Shown one piece after another: positions 43,351-52,840 of a DNA stretch of 64,000 nucleotides. Numbering within the stretch: position 1 is the first letter of the stretch; every line of letters begins with the position of its first letter. The stretch spans positions 97,808 to 161,807 of the forward strand of contig CAIQCK010000068.1 of the NCBI GenBank assembly GCA_903870275.1. Reading direction: 5' to 3'. The notes beneath the pieces are model-generated. The model was not told the DNA's origin. It did no database searches and saw only the letters and a program-made list of their open reading frames with translations. The DNA comes from an uncultured bacterium (lineage in GTDB: Bacteria > Verrucomicrobiota > Verrucomicrobiia > CAIQCK01). The position numbers were made by a program, and so were the translations under genes.

Positions 43351-44578
43351 GCCACAAGCTCCAGATCAGCGTCAATAGCGCGCACGCGCCGGTCGCGCCG
43401 GCCACGGCCAGAATTTGCAGCAGGCTGCCGTGCCACAACCACAATGCCGCCGGATATGCCACCACCAGCACCGCCAGCGGCACCAGCAGCCGCCCAAACT
43501 CCGCGCGCGCCATGAAAAACTGCACCGGCAGCACCACCAGCGCCAGCGGCAGCATCGCCCACACAAACGGTGCGACGATCGCTTCCGCCACCGGATTGTT
43601 GGCGCCGGCCAGCAAGCGCACCGGCAGCCACGGCCACAACGAACACGCCACGCCCGCCGCCGCGCCCAGCGCCGCCGCCACGCCGAGCGATTGCCACAGG
43701 GCGCGGACCGCGCTGTTGTCGCCGCGCGCGGCATCGCCGGCGGCCTTGGGAAACAAGACCACCGCCAGCGGCGCGATCACGCAACCGAGTGCTTGAGCGA
43801 TCATCTTGGCTTTGCCGTATTGGCCCGAAAGTCCGGGATCAAAATAATGCCGCACGAAGCTGGTATCCACCAACCCCATCGTGCTGACGCTGAGACTGAC
43901 CACCAACGCCGGCCAGAAATACCGGTAGATCGGCCGCGTGTCCAGCGCGCCATGGTCGGCACCGCGATGCTGCCACAGCGACCGCAGCGCCCACAGCGCC
44001 AGCGCCGCCGCCACGAGCGCCGCCAGCAATTGTCCGCCCAACGCGCCGACCGCGCCGCATCCCAGTGCGACCAACCCCAGACCGAACGCGACGCGCCCCC
44101 AACTTTGCGCCAGCCCGATGGCCGCAAGCCAGTTGAACCGCTGCAATCCCTGCAACATCGCCGTCGTGATGGGCACCGTCAATTGCGCCACCACCAAGCC
44201 CGCCACGACCCACAACAGCGCCGGCGATGTCAGCCGGAATCCCATCATCAGCCACGACTGCGCCGCCGCCATGAAGATCAAAAACGCCACCGCATACCAT
44301 GCCAGCCGCCGCGTCGCCCGCCACGCCAGCGACGCGACCGCCGCAGGATCGGACTGCGCGTCGAACACCGCCACGTAGCGCGTCATCGCCACCTGCAACG
44401 CGGCCACCGGCGTCATCACGTAGCCGAGCCAGTCATTGGCCCACTTCAACGCGCCGAAATCGTCGTCCGTCAGCCAGCGGGCCAGCACCGCCTGGAACAC
44501 GTAAGCCGCCGCGTTCACGCCCACCGACGCCGTCAGTAGCAATGCCCCCGCGCTCCAGAATTGGCGGAGGTAACTCAT
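43337..44578 (-). CDS. Polysaccharide flippase (MATE/Wzx-like)
   Basis: 413 residues with about 12 hydrophobic helices, the size and layout of lipid-linked oligosaccharide flippases. The opening 'GALLLTASVGVNAAAYVFQAVLARWLTDDDFGALKWAN' matches the first two helices of the Wzx/RfbX superfamily. Such proteins translocate undecaprenyl-linked glycans across the inner membrane. It overlaps the next gene by 14 bases and its start overlaps the upstream GT2 stop as ATGA, so translation of the cluster is coupled. Together with the glycosyltransferases it implies export of a surface glycan. Confidence 0.8.
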   Translation of the reverse strand: MSYLRQFWSAGALLLTASVGVNAAAYVFQAVLARWLTDDDFGALKWANDWLGYVMTPVAALQVAMTRYVAVFDAQSDPAAVASLAWRATRRLAWYAVAFLIFMAAAQSWLMMGFRLTSPALLWVVAGLVVAQLTVPITTAMLQGLQRFNWLAAIGLAQSWGRVAFGLGLVALGCGAVGALGGQLLAALVAAALALWALRSLWQHRGADHGALDTRPIYRYFWPALVVSLSVSTMGLVDTSFVRHYFDPGLSGQYGKAKMIAQALGCVIAPLAVVLFPKAAGDAARGDNSAVRALWQSLGVAAALGAAAGVACSLWPWLPVRLLAGANNPVAEAIVAPFVWAMLPLALVVLPVQFFMARAEFGRLLVPLAVLVVAYPAALWLWHGSLLQILAVAGATGACALLTLIWSLWHVGK

Positions 44579-45549
44579 GCGCCGAAGGACTTGGCCACGC
44601 GCAGCTTCACGCTGGCGCCCGGCGGCTCCTCATGCCGGCCCATCCGATTGAACAGCGCCGAAAGCAAACCGCAACCATACGCCAGGTGCGCCAGCGGCAG
44701 CAGCCACAGCGACATCAACCCGCCCGCCACCGTCCGGTTGTGGACCGCATGATACGCCGCCGCCGAGCCGATCAGCAGCGCGTAAACCGCCAACGGAAGC
44801 GCATACCACCACGGATGCCACGCCAGCAGGCTCGCCAGATAAAGCACAAACACTGCCGGCACCATGCGAATCATGCACGTGAGACTCGGCCGGATCAGCG
44901 TTTGCCCCATCCGCCCGCGGCCGTAGCTGAGCAACTGCCGCACAAAGTTGCCCAGCGTCGGACGATGGCTCCGATACACCATCGCCTGCGGATCGTAAAC
45001 AAGCTGGTGACCGAGGCGCTGCAGGCGCTCGAACATTTCGTTTTCCTCGTTTGGCCACAACCGCTCGTCGAAACCGCCGGTCTTCGCAAACGCTTCGCGC
45101 CGCATCGCCACATTGCAGAGAATCAGCTCGCTCTCGTTGGTCACGCGGCGCCGGCCGTTGGACTCGTAGCGCGCGATGCTGCGGCCCATCGTCACCCGCG
45201 ACCGCATCACGCGCGCGAAACACTGCTGCCAGAAATGATCCGTCGGCGGAATCACGCTCGGCCCGCCCACGACCGCCGCGTTCGGAAAGTCGGCGAAGTC
45301 CGCCACGAACCGTTCGAATAGCTTCGGGTCGGGCGTCACGTCGTCGTCAAAAAACACCACGATCTCGCCGCGGGCCTGCGCCACCGCCTGGTTGCGCTGC
45401 TTGCTCGGATGATAACCCTCCGCCACGATCACCTCGTAACGGTCGCGCGGATACTCCACCGCCGCCAGCGATTCCAGCGCGCGGATTCTTTCCAATCCCG
45501 GCTTGTGGGGGATGACGACGCTGAGGGTGGGACGTTGCGGCGCGCTCAT
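44575..45549 (-). CDS. GT2 glycosyltransferase with C-terminal membrane helices
   Basis: 324 residues from ATG 45549, which overlaps the previous stop (ATGA). The GT2 signatures are 'LSVVIPHKPGLERIRALESL', 'EIVVFFDDDVTPDPKLFERF' (DxD) and 'GGFDERLWPNEENEMFERLQRLG'. Two or three hydrophobic helices end the protein ('MVPAVFVLYLASLLA', 'ALPLAVYALLIGSAAAYHAV'). It is probably an inner-membrane-associated transferase that adds a sugar to a lipid-linked glycan. Third gene of the overlapping operon. Confidence 0.87.
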   Translation of the reverse strand: MSAPQRPTLSVVIPHKPGLERIRALESLAAVEYPRDRYEVIVAEGYHPSKQRNQAVAQARGEIVVFFDDDVTPDPKLFERFVADFADFPNAAVVGGPSVIPPTDHFWQQCFARVMRSRVTMGRSIARYESNGRRRVTNESELILCNVAMRREAFAKTGGFDERLWPNEENEMFERLQRLGHQLVYDPQAMVYRSHRPTLGNFVRQLLSYGRGRMGQTLIRPSLTCMIRMVPAVFVLYLASLLAWHPWWYALPLAVYALLIGSAAAYHAVHNRTVAGGLMSLWLLPLAHLAYGCGLLSALFNRMGRHEEPPGASVKLRVAKSFGA

Positions 45550-46280
45550 GCCACGGGCCGCCGGTGCGGATGCCGGCGGAAGAAGTTTGCGAACGCCAGC
45601 CTCCACACCATCCAGAGCGCCTCCCAGACGATGCGGCGCGAAATCTTCGACACGCCCACGCGCCGGTCGGCAAACGTGATGGGGATCTCAACGACTCGAA
45701 AACCGGCCATCCAGCACCGGTAGTTCATTTCGATCTGAAAACTGTAACCTCCTGAATGAATGCCACCCAGGTCGAGCTCGGCCAGCACTTCGCGCCGGAA
45801 CAGCTTGAACCCGCCGGTCGGATCGCACACCGGCATGCCCGTGATCAGCCGCACATACAGCGACGCGCCGTAGCTGAGCAGCAATCGTCGCATCGGCCAG
45901 TCCACCACGCGGATACCGCCCTTGTAGCGCGAGCCGATCACCACGTCCGCGTCCTTCGCCGCCGCCAGAAACGCCGGCAGCGCTTGCGGGTCGTGGCTGA
46001 AGTCGCAGTCCATCTCCATCACCGCCTCGTAGCCGTGCTCCAGCGCCCAGCGGAAACCGGCGATGTAAGCCGTGCCGAGGCCGAGCTTGCCCGGGCGGTG
46101 CAGCGCGTGCGCGCGCGGCTGCTTCGCGGCGATGTCGTCCGCCAGTTTGCCGGTGCCGTCCGGCGAGTTGTCGTCCACCACCAGCAAGTCCAGCTCCGGC
46201 GCGGCGGCGAGCACCGCCTCCGCCAGCCGCGGGAGGTTTTCCGCCTCGTTGTAGGTTGGGACGATGACCAGCGTTTTCAC
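45546..46280 (-). CDS. Polyprenol-phosphate mannosyltransferase-like GT2 (Dpm1 family)
   Basis: 244 residues with a GTG start at 46280 that overlaps the M20 peptidase stop (GTGA); there is no ATG nearby. Signatures of the Dpm1/DPM1-like family: 'TLVIVPTYNEAENLPRL', 'LVVDDNSPDGTGKLAD', 'MDCDFSHDPQALPAFL' and 'VDWPMRRLLLSYGASLYVRLITG', 'TGGFKLFRREVL'. It transfers a hexose from a nucleotide sugar to a polyprenyl phosphate, giving the donor for periplasmic glycosylation. No C-terminal membrane helix, as in the type lacking TM segments. Confidence 0.9.
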   Translation of the reverse strand: MKTLVIVPTYNEAENLPRLAEAVLAAAPELDLLVVDDNSPDGTGKLADDIAAKQPRAHALHRPGKLGLGTAYIAGFRWALEHGYEAVMEMDCDFSHDPQALPAFLAAAKDADVVIGSRYKGGIRVVDWPMRRLLLSYGASLYVRLITGMPVCDPTGGFKLFRREVLAELDLGGIHSGGYSFQIEMNYRCWMAGFRVVEIPITFADRRVGVSKISRRIVWEALWMVWRLAFANFFRRHPHRRPVA

Positions 46281-47407
46281 GAAAGGTTCGCCAAAAAGGT
46301 TTCCATGGCCGCCGCGCACCGCTCCACTTGCGCCACCGGCGTGAACTCGTCGCGCGTGTGCGCCTGCGCGATGCTGCCCGCTCCAAACGCCACCGCCGGC
46401 ACACCGTGCTGGGCGAAGATCGCCCCGTCCGAAAACCATGGCGCGCCCACGCAACGGCCGCCGCTGGCCGCCGCCAGTTGGACGACCATCGGATGACTCG
46501 CCAGCGTGTCCAACCCGGCGTTGTCGTTGAGCGTTTCCGTTTCGATCCTGCCAAATTTAACCCTTAATTCCCGCAAGAGCTTCAGGTGATCCTCGCCCGG
46601 CAGCGTGCGGTGGTCCACCTCGATCTCGCAGCGGGCCGGCACGATGTTGACTTTCGAGCCGCCGCGGATCGTGCCGACGTTGAGCGTTGCCCGGCCGAGC
46701 ACCGGGTGCCGCCGCGTCAGCCGCGCCGCGTAATCGTGTTCAAGCCAGTCCACGATGCGGCCCATTTTATAAATGGCGTTCTCGCCGCGCTCCGGCGTCG
46801 CGCCGTGGCAGGACCGGCCGCGCGTGGCGATGCGGAGCCACAACGCGCCCTTGTGCGCGTTGACGATGTCCAGTTCCGTCGGCTCGCCCACGATGGCGAA
46901 ATCGAGTCTGCCGGCCAGCTTCGATTTGCTGCGGCGCATCAGGTGTTTCACGCCGTCGTTGCCGCTCTCCTCGCCCATCAGGCCGGTGAAGTAAATGTCG
47001 TTGTCGCGCCGGGCCGTGCGCGATTCCGCCAGCCGTTTCATCGCCCAGAGAAACGCCGCCAGGTTCCCTTTCGTGTCCGACGCGCCGCGGCCATAAAGGC
47101 GTCCGCCGCGGACCACCGGCGTGAACGGCTCGATGGTCATGCCGCGCACACTCACCGTGTCCGTATGCGGCCCCAACGCAATCGCCCGCCGCGCCCGGCC
47201 TCGCGCAGCCAGCCTGCCGATCACGTTGGGCCGGCCCGGCTCGACGTAATGCAATTCCACGTCCGCGCCGATCCGCCGCAGGAAACCGGCGATGAACTTC
47301 GCGATCTCCTCCTCGCCGGTCCGGTCGGTGCCGGGGTCGCCTTGCGGGTTGACGCTTGGAATGGCGACGAGGTCGCGCAACAGTTGGATGACGCCGGAAT
47401 GTTTCAT
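46277..47407 (-). CDS. M20-family metallopeptidase (ArgE/DapE/CPG2-like)
   Basis: 376 residues from ATG 47407; the 34 codons upstream in the same frame are repeat-like and are excluded. M20 zinc enzymes remove acyl or amino-acid groups from amidated substrates. Metal ligands and catalytic residues: 'LGPHTDTVSV' (first His-Asp), 'YGRGASDTKGNLAAFLWAM' (bridging Asp), 'TGLMGEESGNDG' (catalytic Glu pair), and 'AQAHTRDEFTP' (last His). It shares a 4-base overlap (GTGA) with the glycosyltransferase. Its place as first gene of a glycan operon is unusual; a deacylase acting on an N-acyl sugar is one possibility. Confidence 0.85.
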   Translation of the reverse strand: MKHSGVIQLLRDLVAIPSVNPQGDPGTDRTGEEEIAKFIAGFLRRIGADVELHYVEPGRPNVIGRLAARGRARRAIALGPHTDTVSVRGMTIEPFTPVVRGGRLYGRGASDTKGNLAAFLWAMKRLAESRTARRDNDIYFTGLMGEESGNDGVKHLMRRSKSKLAGRLDFAIVGEPTELDIVNAHKGALWLRIATRGRSCHGATPERGENAIYKMGRIVDWLEHDYAARLTRRHPVLGRATLNVGTIRGGSKVNIVPARCEIEVDHRTLPGEDHLKLLRELRVKFGRIETETLNDNAGLDTLASHPMVVQLAAASGGRCVGAPWFSDGAIFAQHGVPAVAFGAGSIAQAHTRDEFTPVAQVERCAAAMETFLANLS

Positions 47408-47611
47408 GTGCGGATGCGAAGATTCAAACCGCGAAACGCGCAGAATGACAAGGAAAAGGCGGATGAGAAAACAGGGAAGGCGCGAGGGCGCGAAGGCGGA
47501 GGATGGCAAGGGGCAAGGTGTAAGAAGCAGGTTCTGCTTCCCGTCTTCCTGTTCTCCCTGTTCAGTTTCCGCGTCATTTCGTGTATTTCGTGATTGCCGA
47601 TGCGTGGTTTT
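47408..47611. other. Gap between M20 peptidase and epimerase genes, repeat-like
   Basis: Contains degenerate GAAAC/CGCGAA units and a small hairpin (GAAGCAGGTTCTGCTTC). No gene is supported. This gap of about 200 bases is the only break in the minus-strand glycan cluster, so a second promoter for the six-gene operon may lie here. Confidence 0.4.
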
Positions 47612-48559
47612 TCACGCCAGCCGTTGAAACCATTCGACAAACTTGCCGATGCCCTGCTCGATTTTTGTTTTCGGATCGTAGCCGAGCATCCGGCGCGCTT
47701 TGGACACGTCCGCGAACGTCACCGGCACGTCGCCCGGCTGCTCCGGCCGGCGCTCGACGACCGCTTTCCTGCCGAGTGCGCGCTCGATCAACTCGATCAG
47801 CCGGCGCAACTCGACGGTCTGGCTGTTGCCGAGATTGAATATCTCATAGCCGAACCCGCCGTGCACGCATGCCATGATGCCGTTCACGATGTCGTCAATG
47901 AAAGTGTAATCGCGCCGCGTGGAGCCGTCACCGAACATCTCGATCGGTTTGCCGGCGGCGATGAGCCGCGCAAACTTGTGAATCGCCAGGTCCGGCCGCT
48001 GCGCCGGGCCATAGACCGTGAAGAACCGCAGGCAGGTCATGTCCATGCCGTAGAGGTGATGGTAGGTGTGGCACAACGCCTCGCCGGCGAGTTTGGTGGC
48101 GGCGTAGGGCGAGATCGGCTTGAAGATCGGGTCGCTCTCGCTGAAAGGAATCTTGGAGTTGATCCCATAAACCGACGACGACGACGCGAAAACGAATTTT
48201 TGGATGCCGGCGGCCCGCGCGCACTCCAGCAGGTTCATCGTACCGGTGACGTTGGTTTGCGCGTAGAGCAACGGCTGCTCGATGCTCGGCCGCACGCCGG
48301 CGCGCGCCGCGAGGTGAATGACGGCGTCGAGTTTTTCCGTGGCAAAAACGCGGTCCATCGCCGGCTTGTCCACGATGTCGGCCTGATGCAATTGGACGCG
48401 GCCGGCCGCTTGAATCCGCGCGACATTGCGCTGCTTGATTGCCGGATCGTAGAAATCGTTGAAATCATCCACAATCACCACGCGATGCCCGTCCCGCAGC
48501 AACCGCTCCGACAGATGGGAGCCGATAAATCCCGCGCCTCCGGTGACCAGGAAATTCAT
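47612..48559 (-). CDS. NAD-dependent nucleotide-sugar epimerase (UDP-glucuronate 4-epimerase-like SDR)
   Basis: 315 residues from ATG 48559; upstream codons in frame are not conserved-looking. It is an extended short-chain dehydrogenase: 'MNFLVTGGAGFIGSHLSERLL' (GxxGxxG), 'FASSSSVYG' and 'YAATKLAGE' (YxxxK catalytic pair), 'RFFTVYGPAQRPDLAI'. The segment order fits UDP-glucuronate epimerases (GAE/RhaK type) more than UDP-glucose 4-epimerase, but specificity is inferred. It would feed UDP-galacturonate or another sugar into the downstream glycan operon on the same strand. Confidence 0.85.
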   Translation of the reverse strand: MNFLVTGGAGFIGSHLSERLLRDGHRVVIVDDFNDFYDPAIKQRNVARIQAAGRVQLHQADIVDKPAMDRVFATEKLDAVIHLAARAGVRPSIEQPLLYAQTNVTGTMNLLECARAAGIQKFVFASSSSVYGINSKIPFSESDPIFKPISPYAATKLAGEALCHTYHHLYGMDMTCLRFFTVYGPAQRPDLAIHKFARLIAAGKPIEMFGDGSTRRDYTFIDDIVNGIMACVHGGFGYEIFNLGNSQTVELRRLIELIERALGRKAVVERRPEQPGDVPVTFADVSKARRMLGYDPKTKIEQGIGKFVEWFQRLA

Positions 48560-48760
48560 GGGTTTCAGGCTAGCAAACCGCCGCAATAGAAGCAAGATAG
48601 CACACTTTATTGACCGCGATTTCACAGGCGTTTGAAGGGCGGCTAAAACCCCCATATTTTGTGGTTCTTGCCGGCCCAACCACCGGTAATAGTGTTTTTG
48701 CTTTACACGGTTTTTGAGGTTTGGCATCTTATCCTCAAGTTATTCACAAGTTCTTCGTAC

Positions 48761-51700
48761 ATGTATCTTAAGAGTCTCGAAATAGTGGGTTTTAAGTCGT
48801 TTGCGGAAAAAACGCGTCTCGATTTTCTTCCCGGTGTTACTGCCATTGTCGGCCCCAACGGCTGTGGCAAATCCAATGTTTCCGATTCGCTCCGCTGGGC
48901 GCTCGGCGAACAAAGCGCCAAGGCGTTGCGCGGCGGCGAAATGGCCGACGTGATTTTCAACGGCACCGACGGCCGACGGCCCATCGGCATGGCCGAGGTC
49001 AGCATCACCATTGCCGAAATCAAGCCCGGCGAGTTGTCGCCGGTGGCCGGCGTGCAGCTCGACTACGGCGAGGTGAAGATCACGCGCCGTGTTTTCCGCA
49101 ACGGCGAGGGCAACTACTTCATCAACCAGACGCCGGTCCGCCTCCGCGACGTGCAGCAGCTTTTCATGGACACCGGCATTGGCCGCGCCGCCTACTCCAT
49201 GATGGAGCAGGGCCGCATTGACCAGATTCTCAGTTCGCATCCCGAGGACCGCCGCGCCATTTTCGAGGAAGCTGCCGGCATCACGAAGTTCAAGACGCAG
49301 AAGAAGGAGGCGCTGCGCAAACTCGAATACACCGAGACCAACCTCGTCCGCGTCACTGACATCATCCGCGAGGTCAAACGCCAGATCGGCTCGCTCCAGC
49401 GCCAGGCCGGCAAGGCGCGCCGCTACAAGGAACTCCACGACCAGCTCCGGTCGCTCGACTGCCGTCTGAGCCGCCACCGGCTCGACGAGTTGGAGACCGC
49501 CGTCGCCGGGCATCTGACGAAGATGACCGCGCTCGACGACGCCATCGCCGCCGCCACGAGCGCCGTCGAACAAAGTGAGACCGCCGTCGCTGGGCAGCGC
49601 CAGGCACTGGAAAAGATCGACCACGAGGCCGCGCAGACCGCGTTGCAGCAGCAGGAGAACCGCAGCGAGATCGAGCGCAACCAGAGCCGCGTCCAGTTCA
49701 ACAACGAACGGATCGCGGAATTCGAGTCGCTGATCCAGCGGCACAGCGTGGACATCGGCGTCGCCGAACAACGCGCGGCCGAGCAGCAGGCGGCGCTCGT
49801 CGCGCTCGAAGAGCAATTGAAGGCGATGGCCGTCGTCGTTGCCGACAAGAACGCCGCGCTCAAGGTTGAGCAGGACGCCGTTACGGCGCTGGACGTGCAG
49901 TTGGCCGACACGGAGAAGGCCGTCGCGCAAACCGACGCCGCGATCATCGAGCAGGCGAGCAACGCGTCGCGACTCCGCAGCGAGCTGGCCTCGATTGATA
50001 TCCAGCAGCGCAACAGCAGCCTGCGCCTCGAACGGCTCGGCACCGAAAAAGCCGAGCTGCAGCAACGCCAGTCGCGCATCCAGGCGACGCGCGACGCGGG
50101 CGGGCTGGAACTGACCGAACGGCGCGCCACCATCGCCAAGTTTCAGGAGGAAATCGCGCAGTTCGAGCAGGCGCTGGCGCAGGCCAACAGCGAAATGAAA
50201 CAGCTTTCCGCCGCGGCGAGCGCCGAACTGCGCTCCATTGCCGAGGTGAAGTCGAAGCTTGAACTGCTCAACCAACTGGAGCGCGATTACGAAGGTTATT
50301 CCGCCGGCGCGCTGGCGGTGCTCCGCAACACGCACGGCGCCGAGGTGCCGGCTGAATCGCTGCTCAACGCGCTCGCCCAGTGCATCGAAGTGGACCCGGC
50401 GTTCGCGCCCGCCGTTGAAGCCGCGCTCGGCAGCCATCTTCAGGCCGTCGTCGTGCGCGACACCGCGAGCGCGGAGAAAATCCTCGCCGCGCTGCACGAG
50501 CGCCACCTGGGCCGCGCCGCGCTGGCGCCGTTGGATTTGCCCCGCGTGATCGCGCCGTCGCTCGACATGATGCTCGAAGGCGCGGTCGGCTTCGCCATGG
50601 ACCACGTGCGATGCGACGAGACGTTGAAACCGCTCGTCCGCTCGTTGCTCGCCTCCGTCGTCATCGCGCCGGACCTCCAGACCGCGCTGCAAATCGTCAG
50701 CCGCAGCAACGGCATCGAAGCGGTCACGCCGCGCGGCGAGTTCGTCAGCCGCCACGGCATCCTTAGCGGCGGCGCCGGCGTCGCGGCCGGCATCCTCACG
50801 CGCAAGAGCCAGATCGCCGAGTTGACGGAAACGCTCGCCCGGTTGCAGAGCCAGGCCACGCAAACCGAGGCGCGCCAGCAAGCCAGCGTCAACGAAGCCG
50901 TGCGCCTGGAAGAGAAGCTCGCCGCCACGCGCGGCCTGGTCCACTCCGCCGAACTCCAGATCGCCACGCAGGAGGGCGAGCTGGCGTCCGTGGAAAAAGA
51001 ACTGATCGAACTCGGCCACAAGGTCGAAACCGTGACGTGGGAGTTGGAACAACTCTCGCATCAGGGCACCGGCGACGCCGAGCGGAAGTCGCAGATTCAA
51101 CAGGAGCTTTCCGGCATCGAGCAGCGCGAGAACGACCTGCGCCGGCAGCTGGGCGCCGAGCGGCAGCGCGCCGCCCAGTTGCAAGCCGACCGCCAGCACC
51201 GGCTGGATTTGCTGACCGAGGCGAAGATCGCGCAGGCCACCGAGCAGCAGAAATACAACAACGCCGCCGACGGCAAAGCGCCGCTCGAAGCGCGTCTCGC
51301 CGAAGTCAGCGAGTTGATCGTGACCCGCCAGCGCGACCGCGCCGGCTACGCCGAGCGCATTGCGCGCCTGCGCCAGGAGATCGCCGAAGCCGAACAGGCC
51401 ATCGGTACCTGCTCGGTCCGTCGCGACGAGTTGCAGCGGCTGCTCGCCGAGCAGCAGGAGCAGCGCCAGGCCTTCACCGCGCGCATCGGGGCGCTGGAAG
51501 AAACGGTGCGCGCCCAGCGCAAGCAGGTGGACGAGTCGAAGACCGAGCGCAACACCGTCGAGCTGCACCTGGCCGAGAAGCGCATGGGGATGCAGAACCT
51601 CAAGGAGCGCATCGCGCGCCAGTATCAGCTCAATCTGGACGAGTTGCCGCCGGAAGTCCTCAAAATCACCATCGCCGATGTCGGCCAGCCGCAGACCACC

Positions 51701-52702
51701 ACGCTCACGCCGGAGGAAACCGCCGCCGCCGGCCTCTCGCCGGACTGGGCCGCGATGGAAATGCAGGTGACCGAGTTGCAGCAGCGCCTCGACGCGATGG
51801 GGCCGGTGAACCTTGAAGCCATTGCCGAATACGACGAGCTGGAGCAGCGGCAAAAGTTCCTCAGCGAGCAGCACGAGGACCTTGTCAAGAGCAAGGACGA
51901 CTTGCTCAAGGCCATCGCGCACATCAACACCACCACGCGCAAGCTCTTCAGCGATACATTCGAAAAAATCCGGGTGAACTTCCAGGAGATGTATGGCGAG
52001 CTGTTCGGCGGCGGCAAGGCCAACCTCATCCTGCTCGACGAAAACGACCCGCTCGAAAGCGGCATCGAGATCGTCGCCCGTCCGCCGGGCAAGCAGCTCA
52101 CAAGCATCACGCTTCTCAGCGGCGGCGAAAAGACGATGACCGCCGTGGCGTTGCTCTTCGCCATCTACATGGTCAAGCCCAGCCCGTTCTGCGTGCTCGA
52201 CGAAATGGATGCGCCGCTCGACGAGTCCAACATCAACCGCTTCCTCAACATCCTCCGCCGTTTCCTCAAGCAGAGCCAGTTCGTGCTCATCACGCACAAC
52301 AAGCGCACCATCGCCATCGCCGACGTGCTTTACGGCGTGACGATGCAGGAGAGCGGCGTCTCCAAGATCGTCTCGGTGAAGTTCACCCGCCGCGCCGACG
52401 ATCACGGCGACGCGCAGCCGCTCGACCATTACGAGTCCGACAGCACGATGGAAACCGCCGATGGCGACGTGACACCCGCGCCCGCGCCCGTCACCGCGCC
52501 CATCATGCCCGAAGCGCAGCAGCCGCCCGCCGCCATGCCGGTCGCCGTCGAGCCCGTCTCCGCGCCAGCCGTTGCAACTGACGAACCTCCTGCGCCGGCA
52601 ACCGCGACAGATGAACCTCCCGCGCCGGTCGCTGAGCCAGTTGCCGTGTCTGACGAGCCTTCTGCGCCGGCCGAACCAGCCTCTCCGCCGCCGACACAGT
52701 AG
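48761..52702 (+). CDS. smc: Chromosome segregation ATPase SMC with extended Pro/Ala-rich tail
   Basis: 1313 residues from ATG 48761 (MYLKSLEIVGFKSFA); typical SMC is about 1150-1200. It condenses and aligns chromosome arms with ScpA/B. Visible: Walker A 'AIVGPNGCGKSNVSDSLRWALG', long coiled coils, a hinge with 'GYSAGALAVLRN', 'FAPAVEAALGSHLQAVVV' and 'ILSGGAGVAAGILTRKSQI', ABC signature 'LLSGGEKTMTAV' and Walker B 'FCVLDEMDAPLDESN'. The last 80 residues are low-complexity and hold three DEP(P/S)APA-type repeats, an unusual appendage. Divergent from the epimerase gene. Confidence 0.95.
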   Translation: MYLKSLEIVGFKSFAEKTRLDFLPGVTAIVGPNGCGKSNVSDSLRWALGEQSAKALRGGEMADVIFNGTDGRRPIGMAEVSITIAEIKPGELSPVAGVQLDYGEVKITRRVFRNGEGNYFINQTPVRLRDVQQLFMDTGIGRAAYSMMEQGRIDQILSSHPEDRRAIFEEAAGITKFKTQKKEALRKLEYTETNLVRVTDIIREVKRQIGSLQRQAGKARRYKELHDQLRSLDCRLSRHRLDELETAVAGHLTKMTALDDAIAAATSAVEQSETAVAGQRQALEKIDHEAAQTALQQQENRSEIERNQSRVQFNNERIAEFESLIQRHSVDIGVAEQRAAEQQAALVALEEQLKAMAVVVADKNAALKVEQDAVTALDVQLADTEKAVAQTDAAIIEQASNASRLRSELASIDIQQRNSSLRLERLGTEKAELQQRQSRIQATRDAGGLELTERRATIAKFQEEIAQFEQALAQANSEMKQLSAAASAELRSIAEVKSKLELLNQLERDYEGYSAGALAVLRNTHGAEVPAESLLNALAQCIEVDPAFAPAVEAALGSHLQAVVVRDTASAEKILAALHERHLGRAALAPLDLPRVIAPSLDMMLEGAVGFAMDHVRCDETLKPLVRSLLASVVIAPDLQTALQIVSRSNGIEAVTPRGEFVSRHGILSGGAGVAAGILTRKSQIAELTETLARLQSQATQTEARQQASVNEAVRLEEKLAATRGLVHSAELQIATQEGELASVEKELIELGHKVETVTWELEQLSHQGTGDAERKSQIQQELSGIEQRENDLRRQLGAERQRAAQLQADRQHRLDLLTEAKIAQATEQQKYNNAADGKAPLEARLAEVSELIVTRQRDRAGYAERIARLRQEIAEAEQAIGTCSVRRDELQRLLAEQQEQRQAFTARIGALEETVRAQRKQVDESKTERNTVELHLAEKRMGMQNLKERIARQYQLNLDELPPEVLKITIADVGQPQTTTLTPEETAAAGLSPDWAAMEMQVTELQQRLDAMGPVNLEAIAEYDELEQRQKFLSEQHEDLVKSKDDLLKAIAHINTTTRKLFSDTFEKIRVNFQEMYGELFGGGKANLILLDENDPLESGIEIVARPPGKQLTSITLLSGGEKTMTAVALLFAIYMVKPSPFCVLDEMDAPLDESNINRFLNILRRFLKQSQFVLITHNKRTIAIADVLYGVTMQESGVSKIVSVKFTRRADDHGDAQPLDHYESDSTMETADGDVTPAPAPVTAPIMPEAQQPPAAMPVAVEPVSAPAVATDEPPAPATATDEPPAPVAEPVAVSDEPSAPAEPASPPPTQ

Positions 52703-52752
52703 GACAGGCGCTTCACCGTCTCGCGCCCGGATGGTGTGTCTGTTTTGCTGAA

Positions 52753-52809
52753 GCGGCGGTCTCCGACCGCCGAAGTCATCATCAATAACCGGCGGTCGGA
52801 GACCGCCGC
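52753..52809. terminator. Perfect 20-bp inverted repeat between smc and the LptF/G gene
   Basis: GCGGCGGTCTCCGACCGCCG (52753-52772) and its exact complement (52790-52809) are separated by 17 bases. It lies between convergent genes, so it may terminate both, although no T-run follows. The arm is itself palindromic (CGGCGGTC..GACCGCCG). Similar sequence occurs at 22599-22626, which suggests a dispersed repeat. Confidence 0.7.
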
Positions 52810-52840
52810 TACAGCCAACGGATACGGTGTTTCCCTCCGG

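Noticed and set aside
48740..52429. 1229-codon minus-strand ORF opposite smc
   Set aside because: Pure antisense shadow of an unmistakable SMC protein.
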